Part shown: positions 8,138-16,245 of the stretch, piece by piece
Layout of the letters: every line of letters starts with the position of its first letter
Numbering within the stretch: position 1 is the first letter of the stretch
Source of the DNA: Ideonella sp.
GTDB taxonomy: Bacteria > Pseudomonadota > Gammaproteobacteria > Burkholderiales > Burkholderiaceae_C
Assembly: GCA_015075545.1 (NCBI GenBank)
Contig: JABTUC010000002.1
Location: 248,001 to 312,000, forward strand
Reading direction: 5' to 3'
Length of the DNA stretch: 64,000 nt
Notes under the pieces: model-generated
Databases searched by the model: none
The model's input: only the letters and a program-made list of their open reading frames with translations
Told to the model about the DNA's origin: nothing
Translations under genes and position numbers: made by a program

Positions 8138-9526
8138 CTATTCGACCTGGCCTGGCGAGTCGCGCAAGGTCTCGGCGATGTCGAGCTGCTGCTGCACTGC
8201 GCGCAAGGCGCTCTCGAACCGCGGGCGCAAGCTGGCGGTGATGAGCGCCGGCTCCGCGCTGCGCGCGATGCGCGTCGGATCCTCGTGATGGCCGTGCACG
8301 CGGAACTCGAAGTGCAGGTGGGGCCCGGTGGCCCAGCCGGTGGCGCCCACCATACCGATGCGCTGCCCCTGCTCGACCTTCTGGCCCTGGCGCACCTCGA
8401 TGCGGCTGAGGTGCGCGTACAGCGTCTGCTTGTCATTGCCGTGCGCGAGCTGCACCACGTTGCCGTAGCCGTTCTGCCAGCCGGCGAACTGCACCCAGCC
8501 GTCACCCACCGCGCGCACCGGGGTACCGGTGGGCGCCGCGTAGTCGACTCCGTTGTGGCGGCGCCAACTGTTGAGGATCGGGTGCATGCGCATCGAGAAA
8601 CCAGATGTCACGCGCGAGAACGCCACCGGGCTGCTCAGAAATGCGCGGCGCCGGCTTCTGCCGTCGAAGCCGTAGTAGCCACCCTTGCCGCCATCGTCGG
8701 CGTACCACAGCAACTGGTAGACCGTGCCGCGGTTGACGAACTCGGCGGCCAGCACGCGGCCGGCCTCGTCGGCCCAGGTGACCGGCTGGCCGTCGGCGCT
8801 GAGCGCTTCGTAGACCACGCTGAAGGTGTCGCCGCGGCGCAGTTCGCGATGGAAGTCGATGTCGCCGGAGAACAGCTCGACCATCTGAATCGCGATCTGG
8901 TCGCTCAGCCGGGCCTCGTCGGTGGCCGCGAACAGCGAAGTCTCGATCGTCCCGCCGGCCACGCGCACCTGGGTGCCCAGCGGCGCCAGCTCGCTGCTGG
9001 CGCGCCACTGGTCGCCTTCGCGGCGGATCGTCAGCCGGGTGAATTGCGTCGCCGCCATCTCCGGGGACGGCGGCGAGAAGCGCGCCACCAGCTCCAGCGG
9101 CTTGCCGTCGCTGCTGACGCGCGCCTGCACCTGCTTGCCCGCGCGCCCTTCGAACAGGCGCCGCGTGTCGTTGTTGGCGCGCATGAAGGTGGCCAACTGC
9201 GGGTCGAATATGCCCAGCCGACGCAGCAGACTCTCGACGCTGTCGCTGACGCGCGTCTGGTCGGAGCGAGACAGCACCATGTCGTACGACGCCAGCGCCA
9301 GCAGTTGCGCCGGCAGACCCGGCGGCTCGAGCGTCTCGACGATCTGGCGCCGCGGCAGCCGCGCGGCATCCGGGGCCATCGGGGCGATGCCGAACGCGGT
9401 CAACGCGGTGCCTGCCAGCAACACGGTGGAACCCACGGCGATGCGCCGCCGGTGGCGCTGCAGCAGCGCAGCGGCGCCGACCACAATGCGGCGCGCGATC
9501 ACCTGAGCGTCTTGTGCGAGTTGCAA
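8138..9526 (-). CDS. M23 (LytM-type) peptidoglycan endopeptidase, membrane-anchored
   Basis: Periplasmic zinc endopeptidase expected to cleave peptide cross-links. With the TTG start at 9526 (AGGA eight bases upstream) the protein has 462 residues: a membrane anchor near residues 28-50 (IAVGSTVLLAGTALTAFGIAP), a long OapA/LysM-like periplasmic part with RRGDTFSVVYEALSADGQP, and a C-terminal LytM domain. The zinc ligands are intact: H324 in RRHNGVDYAAP with the following D, and the HLH of GPHLHFEFRVHG at about residue 404. The frame stays open to an ATG at 9769, but that would run into the tyrS promoter region and adds unconserved residues. Resembles MepM-type enzymes of Burkholderiales, divergent from tyrS. 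Confidence 0.88.
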   Translation of the reverse strand: MQLAQDAQVIARRIVVGAAALLQRHRRRIAVGSTVLLAGTALTAFGIAPMAPDAARLPRRQIVETLEPPGLPAQLLALASYDMVLSRSDQTRVSDSVESLLRRLGIFDPQLATFMRANNDTRRLFEGRAGKQVQARVSSDGKPLELVARFSPPSPEMAATQFTRLTIRREGDQWRASSELAPLGTQVRVAGGTIETSLFAATDEARLSDQIAIQMVELFSGDIDFHRELRRGDTFSVVYEALSADGQPVTWADEAGRVLAAEFVNRGTVYQLLWYADDGGKGGYYGFDGRSRRRAFLSSPVAFSRVTSGFSMRMHPILNSWRRHNGVDYAAPTGTPVRAVGDGWVQFAGWQNGYGNVVQLAHGNDKQTLYAHLSRIEVRQGQKVEQGQRIGMVGATGWATGPHLHFEFRVHGHHEDPTRIARSAEPALITASLRPRFESALRAVQQQLDIAETLRDSPGQVE

Positions 9527-9615
9527 CCGTTGCGTCCTGATGGTCCGGTGGGGCGGCTCGATCGAACCGGCCGGCACGCAGGCCGTGGGTGGAACCGTGG
9601 CCGCGACGCGGCCTC

Positions 9616-9621
9616 TACAAT
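9616..9621 (+). promoter_or_regulatory. Probable -10 element upstream of tyrS
   Basis: TACAAT at 9616-9621 is a strong -10 match in GC-rich DNA, 155 bases before tyrS. The -35 is unclear (TGGAAC at 9590-9595 gives a 20-base spacer). It lies within the 249-base region dividing the M23 gene and tyrS. Confidence 0.4.
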
Positions 9622-9775
9622 CCTCGCCGCGTCGTGCTGCCAGAGTTGCCGCGACGAGATCCAAGCGAAGTGAGCAGGCGCCCACCGGCGCCGGTGTAAC
9701 GCCCCGAGTATACCGACCCCCCTGCGGACGACCTGCGGAAAACCACGCACGTCCGCGCCAACCCGCCACGCACCG

Positions 9776-11002
9776 ATGCCCAGCGCGCCAGATTTCCCCG
9801 TGACCGACAGCGTGCGCGAGGCGATGGCGGTCTCGCTGCGCGGCTGCGCCGAGCTGCTGCCCGAGGCCGATTGGCTGCGCAAGCTAGCGCGCGCGCAGGC
9901 CACGGGCGCGCCGCTGCGTATCAAGTTCGGGCTCGACCCCACTGCCCCTGACCTGCACCTCGGCCACACGGTGGTGTTCAACAAGATGCGGCAGCTGCAG
10001 GACCTCGGCCACACGGTGATCCCGCTGATCGGCGACTTCACGTCGATGATCGGCGACCCGTCGGGGCGCAACAGCACGCGCCCGCCGCTGACGCGCGAGC
10101 AGATCGAAGACAACGCGCGCACCTACTTCGACCAGTTGCGCCTGGTGCTCGACATCGAGCGCGCCGAGGTCCGCTACAACAGCGAGTGGAGCGACCCGCT
10201 CGGCGCGCGCGGCATGATCCAGCTCGCCGCCCGCTACACGGTGGCGCGCATGATGGAGCGCGACGACTTCGCCAGGCGCTTCGCCGCCAACACGCCGATC
10301 AGCGTGCACGAGTTCCTCTACCCGCTGATGCAGGGCTACGACTCGGTGGCGCTGAAGTGCGACCTCGAGCTCGGCGGCACCGACCAGAAGTTCAACCTGC
10401 TGATGGGCCGCCATCTGCAGCAGGAGTACGGCCAGGAGCCGCAGTGCGTGCTGACGATGCCGCTGCTCGAGGGGCTCGACGGCATCGAGAAGATGTCGAA
10501 ATCCAAGGGCAACTATGTCGGCATCACCGAAGACGCCAACACCATGTACGCCAAGGTGCTGTCGATCAGCGACACGCTGATGTGGCGCTGGTACGAGCTG
10601 CTCAGCTTTCGCGCGAGCGCCGAGATCGCGGCGCTGCAGCGCGAGGTGCGCGACGGACGCAATCCGAAGGACGCCAAGGTGCTGCTGGCGCGCGAGATCA
10701 CCGAGCGCTTCCATGGCGAGCCCGCCACCGCGCGCGCGGCGCGCGACTTCGAGCTGCGCGCGGCCGGCGGCATTCCCGACGAAATCGACGAGGTCGCGCT
10801 GGCCGGCGCGCCGCTGGCGATCGGCCAGCTGCTGAAGCAGGCGCGCCTCGCGCCGTCGACCAGCGAGGCGCTGCGGCTGGTCGAGCAAGGCGGCGTGCGC
10901 ATCGACGGCGCGGTGGTCGGCGACAAGGCGCTCAAGGTCGCCGCCGGCACGTTCGTGGTGCAGGTCGGCAAGCGCAAGTTCGCGCGCGTCACGCTGCGCT
11001 GA
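9776..11002 (+). CDS. tyrS: Tyrosyl-tRNA synthetase
   Basis: Class Ic aminoacyl-tRNA synthetase that charges tRNA-Tyr. The 408-residue protein has the HIGH-type motif HLGH at about residues 61-64 ([15 protein letters not shown]), the KMSKS motif at about 239-243 ([13 protein letters not shown]), and a C-terminal S4 RNA-binding domain ([17 protein letters not shown]). The HxGH and KMSKS pattern and the insertion before KMSKS fit the TyrRS form common in proteobacteria other than E. coli (TyrZ-like). Start ATG at 9776; no obvious ribosome site, so a nearby alternative start is possible. Confidence 0.96.
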   Translation: MPSAPDFPVTDSVREAMAVSLRGCAELLPEADWLRKLARAQATGAPLRIKFGLDPTAPDLHLGHTVVFNKMRQLQDLGHTVIPLIGDFTSMIGDPSGRNSTRPPLTREQIEDNARTYFDQLRLVLDIERAEVRYNSEWSDPLGARGMIQLAARYTVARMMERDDFARRFAANTPISVHEFLYPLMQGYDSVALKCDLELGGTDQKFNLLMGRHLQQEYGQEPQCVLTMPLLEGLDGIEKMSKSKGNYVGITEDANTMYAKVLSISDTLMWRWYELLSFRASAEIAALQREVRDGRNPKDAKVLLAREITERFHGEPATARAARDFELRAAGGIPDEIDEVALAGAPLAIGQLLKQARLAPSTSEALRLVEQGGVRIDGAVVGDKALKVAAGTFVVQVGKRKFARVTLR

Positions 11003-11052
11003 ACGACCCCCTGCGCCGGCCTTGGAAAGCCGGAGTGCGGCACACTGCGCGC

Positions 11053-12219
11053 ATGAGCGGACCTCTGAGCGGGTTGCGGGTGATCGAACTGGCCAGCATC
11101 GGGCCCGGGCCGATGTGCGCGATGCTGCTGGCCGACCAGGGGGCCGAGGTGACGCGCATCGACCGCGTCGAGCCGAGCGGCCTGGGCGTGCAGCTCGACG
11201 CACGCTTCGACGTCACCGGCCGCGGCCGGCGCACGATCGCGCTCGACCTCAAGCAGGCCGCCGGGCGCGACGCCGCGCTGCGGCTGATCGACCGCGCCGA
11301 CGTGCTGATCGAAGGCTGGCGCCCGGGCGTCGCCGAGCGGCTCGGGCTCGGGCCCGACGACTGCGCCGCGCGCAACCCGCGGCTGGTGTACGGCCGCATG
11401 ACCGGCTACGGTCAGAGCGGGCCGCTGGCGCAGGCCGCGGGCCACGACATCAACTACATCGCGCTCAGCGGCGCGCTGCACGCCATCGGCCCGGTCGATG
11501 GCGCGCCGGTGCCGCCGCTGAACCTGGTCGGCGACTACGGCGGCGGCGCGCTGTACCTGGCGTTCGGCGTGATGGCCGCGCTGTTCGAGCGCGAGCGCTC
11601 GGGCCGCGGTCAGGTGGTCGACGCGGCGATGGTCGACGGCGCGTCGTCGCTGCTGTCGATCTTCCACGGCATGCTGGCCGCGCGTCGCTGGGACGACACC
11701 CGGCGCGGCGCCAACCTGCTCGACGGCGGCGCGCCGTTCTATTCGACGTACGCCACCGCCGACGGCCGCCATGTCGCGCTGGGCGCGCTCGAGCCGAAGT
11801 TCTTCGCCGAGTTCGCGCAGCGCGTCGGCCTGAGCGAGCGCTTCGTCAAGGGCCAGTACGACCCGCGTCTGTGGCCCGAGATGCGCGCGGCGATCGCGGC
11901 GAAGTTCGCCGCGCGCACGCGCGACGAGTGGGCACGCGAGTTCGAGCACGGCGACGCCTGCGTCGCGCCGGTGCTCTCGCTGCGCGAAGCACCATCACAT
12001 TCGCACGCACAGGCGCGGCAGGCGTTCGTCGAGATCGACGGCGTCGTGCAGGCGGCACCGGCGCCGCGGTTTTCGCGCAGCGCTGCCGGGGCGCCGCAGC
12101 CGACCGGCGCGGCCGGCTGCGACGGCGAGGCGGTGCTACAAGAGGCCGGGTTCGCGGCGGCCGAGGTGCAGGCCCTGCTGGCCGACGGCGTGCTGCGCGT
12201 TCCGAAGGCGCGCCGATGA
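11053..12219 (+). CDS. Family III CoA-transferase / alpha-methylacyl-CoA racemase-like
   Basis: A 388-residue cytosolic protein of the CaiB/BaiF (family III) fold. It opens with [29 protein letters not shown], the CoA-binding N-terminal motif (here cited in part: [16 protein letters not shown]), followed by [20 protein letters not shown] and the [13 protein letters not shown] segment that carries the conserved active-site aspartate of racemases. The pattern fits alpha-methylacyl-CoA racemase better than formyl-CoA transferase, but substrate is not certain. Its TGA overlaps the ATG of the NUDIX-MBL gene (ATGA), so the two are translationally coupled. Its start lies 50 bases after tyrS. Confidence 0.88.
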   Translation: MSGPLSGLRVIELASIGPGPMCAMLLADQGAEVTRIDRVEPSGLGVQLDARFDVTGRGRRTIALDLKQAAGRDAALRLIDRADVLIEGWRPGVAERLGLGPDDCAARNPRLVYGRMTGYGQSGPLAQAAGHDINYIALSGALHAIGPVDGAPVPPLNLVGDYGGGALYLAFGVMAALFERERSGRGQVVDAAMVDGASSLLSIFHGMLAARRWDDTRRGANLLDGGAPFYSTYATADGRHVALGALEPKFFAEFAQRVGLSERFVKGQYDPRLWPEMRAAIAAKFAARTRDEWAREFEHGDACVAPVLSLREAPSHSHAQARQAFVEIDGVVQAAPAPRFSRSAAGAPQPTGAAGCDGEAVLQEAGFAAAEVQALLADGVLRVPKARR

Positions 12220-13901
12220 CTGCCGCCGCGCAGCCGAGCGCGGGTGGCCGGCACGGCGCATCGCCCGCGCTGCGCCACTCTGCATCGCTGATCGTGCTGC
12301 GCGACGGCGCGCAGGGCCTCGAGGTGCTGATGCTGCGCCGCGCCGAGCGCGCGGGCGACCAGAACAGCGGCGCCGCGGTGTTCCCGGGCGGCCACCTCGA
12401 CGCCGCCGACAAGCAGGCCTGCGATCTCTGCGTCGGCCTCGACGACGCACGCGCGAGTGCGCTGCTCGATGTGGCCATCGGTGGCCTCGACTACTGGGTC
12501 GCCGCGATCCGCGAGTGCTTCGAAGAGGCCGGCCTGCTGCTGGCGGTCGATGGCGGCGGCCGCTGGGCCGATCTGGCGGCGCTCGGCGACGCCGCGGTGC
12601 GCTCGATGCGCAACGACCTGCACGCCGGCCGCGCCGACTTCGCCGCGCTGTGCCGGCGGCACGGCTGGCGGCTGGCCACCGACCGCCTGCACTACTTCAG
12701 CCACTGGCTCACGCCGCCGGGGCGGCCCAAGCGCTTCGACACGCGCTTCCTGATGACGGTCGCGCCGCCTGCGCAGCAGGCCAGCGCCGACGACACCGAG
12801 TCGACCGCGCTGATGTGGCTCGCACCGGGCGAGGCGCTGCAGCGCGGGTTGAAGCTGATGACGGTGACCGAAGAGACGCTGCGCACGCTGAGCGCCTGGC
12901 GCCGCGTCGACGAGGCGATCGGCTTCGCGGCCAAACCACGCGCCGTGTCGCTGACGATGCCGCGCCTGGGCACCGGTGCCAAGGGCATGCGCCCGGTGCT
13001 GCCCACGCACTGGGCCTACGCCGAGATCGGCCGCCTCGACCCCGAAGGCCGCGGCGACGTCGGGCTCGAGCTCGTCCCGGGGCGCGCGGTGCGGCTGTCG
13101 CCGCGCATCGTGCGCGTCACCGCCGACAACGGCAGCGTGATGACCGGCCCGGGCACCAACAGCTACTTCGTCGGCGCCCCCGGCGGGCCATGCGCGCTGA
13201 TCGACCCCGGGCCCGACGAGCCGGCCCACCTGCAGGCACTGCTCGCCGCGGCGCCCGGGCCGATCACGCGCATCCTCGTCACGCACACGCACAAGGATCA
13301 CTCGCCCGCGGCGCAGGCGATGCGCGCGGCCACCGGGGCGCCGCTGTTCGGCCGCGTGGCCGAACACCCCGAATGGCAGGACACCGCGTTCGCGCCCGAC
13401 ACCGTGCTCGCGCACGGCGACCGCATCGCGCTCGGCGACGGCTGCACGCTGCGCGTGATCCACACGCCGGGCCACGCGTCGAACCACCTGTGCTACCTGC
13501 TCGAGGAGGAGCGGCTGCTGTTCACCGGCGACCACCTGATGCAGGGCTCCACCGTCGTCATCAACCCGCCCGACGGCGACATGCAGGCGTACCTGCGATC
13601 GTTGCGTCTGCTGCTCGACCTCGAACTCGATTGGCTGGCCCCGGGTCACGGCTTCCTGATCGATCGGCCGCACGAGGTGGTGAGGCAGACGGTGGCGCAC
13701 CGCCTGCAGCGCGAGGCCAGGGTGGTCGACGCGCTGCGCAGCGGCGGCGGCGACATCGACGCGCTGTTGCCGTTGGTCTACGCCGACGTGCCCGCACGTC
13801 TGTACCCGGTGGCGGCACGCTCGCTGCGCGCGCACCTGCTGAAGCTGCGCGCCGACGGCCGCGCCGACGAGGCGCTCGGCTGCTGGTCGTTGCGCCCCTG
13901 A
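12216..13901 (+). CDS. NUDIX - metallo-beta-lactamase fusion protein
   Basis: A 561-residue two-domain hydrolase. Residues about 22-260 form a NUDT19-like NUDIX domain: [14 protein letters not shown], then a long insert, then the catalytic helix [13 protein letters not shown] (RE..EE.G). Residues about 300-540 form a metallo-beta-lactamase fold with [12 protein letters not shown], the zinc motif [11 protein letters not shown] (HxHxDH), [20 protein letters not shown] and the final APGHG. The MBL part resembles LACTB2-like thioesterase/nuclease proteins. Coupling to the CoA-transferase upstream suggests action on CoA esters or CoA derivatives (NUDT19-type enzymes hydrolyse CoA), but this is inference. 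The NUDIX box is stretched relative to the consensus. Confidence 0.85.
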   Translation: MTAAAQPSAGGRHGASPALRHSASLIVLRDGAQGLEVLMLRRAERAGDQNSGAAVFPGGHLDAADKQACDLCVGLDDARASALLDVAIGGLDYWVAAIRECFEEAGLLLAVDGGGRWADLAALGDAAVRSMRNDLHAGRADFAALCRRHGWRLATDRLHYFSHWLTPPGRPKRFDTRFLMTVAPPAQQASADDTESTALMWLAPGEALQRGLKLMTVTEETLRTLSAWRRVDEAIGFAAKPRAVSLTMPRLGTGAKGMRPVLPTHWAYAEIGRLDPEGRGDVGLELVPGRAVRLSPRIVRVTADNGSVMTGPGTNSYFVGAPGGPCALIDPGPDEPAHLQALLAAAPGPITRILVTHTHKDHSPAAQAMRAATGAPLFGRVAEHPEWQDTAFAPDTVLAHGDRIALGDGCTLRVIHTPGHASNHLCYLLEEERLLFTGDHLMQGSTVVINPPDGDMQAYLRSLRLLLDLELDWLAPGHGFLIDRPHEVVRQTVAHRLQREARVVDALRSGGGDIDALLPLVYADVPARLYPVAARSLRAHLLKLRADGRADEALGCWSLRP

Positions 13902-13938
13902 CCACCGCCGTCGAACGCACCAGCGCGGGTGTGACTCG

Positions 13939-15138
13939 ATGACCGCCGCCGCGCACCCTTTCGTCGTCGCCGGCGGCGGCATCGGCGGCCTCGCCGCCGC
14001 ACTGGTGCTGGCGCGCCAGGGCCAGGCGGTGCAGGTGCTCGAACAGGGCGATGCCTTCGGCGAGATCGGCGCCGGCATCCAGATCGGGCCCAACGTGTTC
14101 AGGCTGTTCGATCACCTCGGGCTGACCGAGGCGATCCGGCAAGTCGCGTACTTTCCGCCCAACCTGGTGATGCGCGACGTGCGCAGCGGCGAGCTGGTGG
14201 TGCGTGCGCCGGTCGGCGCGCAGACGCTGGCCACCTATGGCCAGCCGTACGGCGTGATCTACCGCGTCGACCTGCATCGCGTGCTGCTCGACGCATGCCG
14301 CGCGCTGCCTTCGATCTCGCTGCAGGTGAAGAGCAAAGTCACCGGCTTCGCGGCGGACAACGGTAGCGTCGAGGTGCAGCTCGCCGACGGCCGGCGCCTC
14401 GCCGGCGCGGCGCTGATCGGCGCCGACGGGCTGTGGAGCCGCGTGCGCGAGGGCGTCGTCGGCGACGGCAAGCCGCGCGTCTCGGGCCACGTCGCCTACC
14501 GCGCGGTGCTGCCGATGCGCGACGTGCCGCCGCATCTGGTCAGCCCCGACGTCACGCTGTGGGGCGGCGAGAAGACGCATCTGGTGCACTACCCGCTGCG
14601 CCGCGGCGAGCTGTTCAACCTGGTGGCCGTGTTCCACAGCGACCGCTACGAGGAAGGCTGGAACACCTTCGGCGACCCCGACGAGTTGCACCACCGCTTC
14701 GCGCAGGCCGCGGCGCCGGTGCGCGAGCTGCTGGCGAAGATCGAAACCTGGAAGATGTGGGTGCTGTGCGACCGCGAGCCGGTGAGCAACTGGTCGCAAG
14801 GCTGCGTCACGCTGCTCGGTGACGCCGCTCACCCGATGCTGCAGTACCTGGCGCAGGGCGCCTGCATGGCGATCGAAGACGCCGTCACGCTCGGCGCCGC
14901 GCTGCGCCGCTGCCCGCACGACATCGCCGAGGCGTTTCGCGTCTACCAGCAGGCGCGCTACCTGCGCACCGGCCGCGTGCAGTTGACCGCGCGCTTCTAC
15001 GGCGAGATCTACCACGCCAGCGGGGTGATGCGCGAGCTGCGCAACCGCATGTTCCAATCGGGCCGCGAAGCGGCAGGCTTCATCGGCACGCACTGGCTGT
15101 ACCGGGGCATCGACCCCGAGCGACCGTTCGACGACTGA
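13939..15138 (+). CDS. 3-hydroxybenzoate 6-monooxygenase
   Basis: FAD-dependent single-component hydroxylase converting 3-hydroxybenzoate to gentisate with NAD(P)H and O2. The 399-residue protein has the FAD dinucleotide motif VVAGGGIGGLAAALVLARQG near the N-terminus, the DG motif LIGADGLWSRVRE at about residues 160-172, and the GD motif LLGDAAHPMLQYLAQGACM at about 292-310. EIGAGIQIGPNVFRLFDHLG is typical of salicylate/3-hydroxybenzoate hydroxylases; placement 30 bases before a gentisate dioxygenase decides for the 3-hydroxybenzoate enzyme. A salicylate 5-hydroxylase would be multi-component and is excluded. Next to it are no regulator and no later pathway genes. Confidence 0.88.
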   Translation: MTAAAHPFVVAGGGIGGLAAALVLARQGQAVQVLEQGDAFGEIGAGIQIGPNVFRLFDHLGLTEAIRQVAYFPPNLVMRDVRSGELVVRAPVGAQTLATYGQPYGVIYRVDLHRVLLDACRALPSISLQVKSKVTGFAADNGSVEVQLADGRRLAGAALIGADGLWSRVREGVVGDGKPRVSGHVAYRAVLPMRDVPPHLVSPDVTLWGGEKTHLVHYPLRRGELFNLVAVFHSDRYEEGWNTFGDPDELHHRFAQAAAPVRELLAKIETWKMWVLCDREPVSNWSQGCVTLLGDAAHPMLQYLAQGACMAIEDAVTLGAALRRCPHDIAEAFRVYQQARYLRTGRVQLTARFYGEIYHASGVMRELRNRMFQSGREAAGFIGTHWLYRGIDPERPFDD

Positions 15139-15168
15139 CGCGCCCGCCGCCGCACCCCCGGAGTTCGC

Positions 15169-16239
15169 ATGGCTGCCCGACCCGACCCGCACGCCCCAGT
15201 CGCCGCCGAGCGCGAGGCTTACTACGCGGCGATCCGGCCGCTGCACCTGAGCCCGCTGTGGGAGCAACTGCACACGCTGGTGCCGCCGCAGCCCGCGACG
15301 CCGTGCGCGCCCGTGCACTGGCGCTACGACGCGCTGCGGCCGCACCTGATGCGCGCGGGCACGCTGATCACCGCGGCCGAGGCGGTGCGCCGCGTGCTGG
15401 TGCTCGAGAACCCCGCGCTGCCCGGGCGGGCGTGCGCGACGCAGTCGCTGTTTGCCGGGCTGCAGATGATCCTGCCCGGCGAAGTGGCGCCGGCGCACCG
15501 GCACACGCAGTCGGCGCTGCGCTTCATCGTCGAAGGGCGCGGCGCGTACACCGCGGTCAACGGCGAGCGCGCGACGATGGCGCCGGGCGATTTCATCATC
15601 ACGCCGAGCTGGACCTGGCACGACCACGGCAGCGACGCCGATGGGCCGGTGGTGTGGCTCGACGGCCTCGACATCCCGCTGGTGCGCTTTCTCGACGCCG
15701 GCTTCGCCGAGAACCTGGGCAGCGACCAGCAGCCCATCTCGCGCCCCGAGGGCCACAACCTGGCGCGCTACGGCAGCAACATGGCGCCGCTGCGCGAGGC
15801 GTCGCCGCACGGGGCCACGTCGCCGATCTTCAGCTACCCCTACGCGCGCTCGCGCGACGCGCTGGCGCGGCTGGCGCGCGATGGCGCGCTCGATGCGTGG
15901 GACGGCGCCAAGCTGCAATACATCAACCCGGCCAGCGGCGGCGCGGCCACGCCGACGATGGCTGCCTTCCTGCAACTGCTGCCGGCCGGCTTCGACGGCA
16001 GGCCGTACCGGCAGACCGACGGCGCGGTGTTCAGCGTGGTCGAGGGGCGCGGCGTGGCCAGCATCGGCGAAGGCACGAGTGCGCAGCGCTTCGAGTTTGC
16101 GCCGCGCGACCACTTCGTCGTGCCGTCGTGGCAGACGCTGCGCTTGCAGGCGCGCGACGAGTGCGTGCTGTTCAGCTTCTCCGACCGGCCGGTGCAGTTG
16201 GCCACCGCGCTGTGGCGCGAGCAGCGGCTGCAAGCCTGA
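15169..16239 (+). CDS. Gentisate 1,2-dioxygenase
   Basis: Fe(II) ring-cleavage enzyme of the bicupin fold that opens gentisate to maleylpyruvate. The 356-residue protein has the N-terminal cupin with the iron ligands in PGEVAPAHRHTQSALRFIVEG (His-x-His at about residues 109-111) and the third His in TPSWTWHDHG, followed by the degenerate C-terminal cupin (YRQTDGAVFSVVEGRG). Family length is 340-370. It is the last gene of the plus-strand aromatic group; its stop is only 6 bases from the end of putA, which converges. Maleylpyruvate isomerase and fumarylpyruvate hydrolase, the next steps, are not in the window. Confidence 0.92.
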   Translation: MAARPDPHAPVAAEREAYYAAIRPLHLSPLWEQLHTLVPPQPATPCAPVHWRYDALRPHLMRAGTLITAAEAVRRVLVLENPALPGRACATQSLFAGLQMILPGEVAPAHRHTQSALRFIVEGRGAYTAVNGERATMAPGDFIITPSWTWHDHGSDADGPVVWLDGLDIPLVRFLDAGFAENLGSDQQPISRPEGHNLARYGSNMAPLREASPHGATSPIFSYPYARSRDALARLARDGALDAWDGAKLQYINPASGGAATPTMAAFLQLLPAGFDGRPYRQTDGAVFSVVEGRGVASIGEGTSAQRFEFAPRDHFVVPSWQTLRLQARDECVLFSFSDRPVQLATALWREQRLQA

Positions 16240-16245
16240 GCCGAT

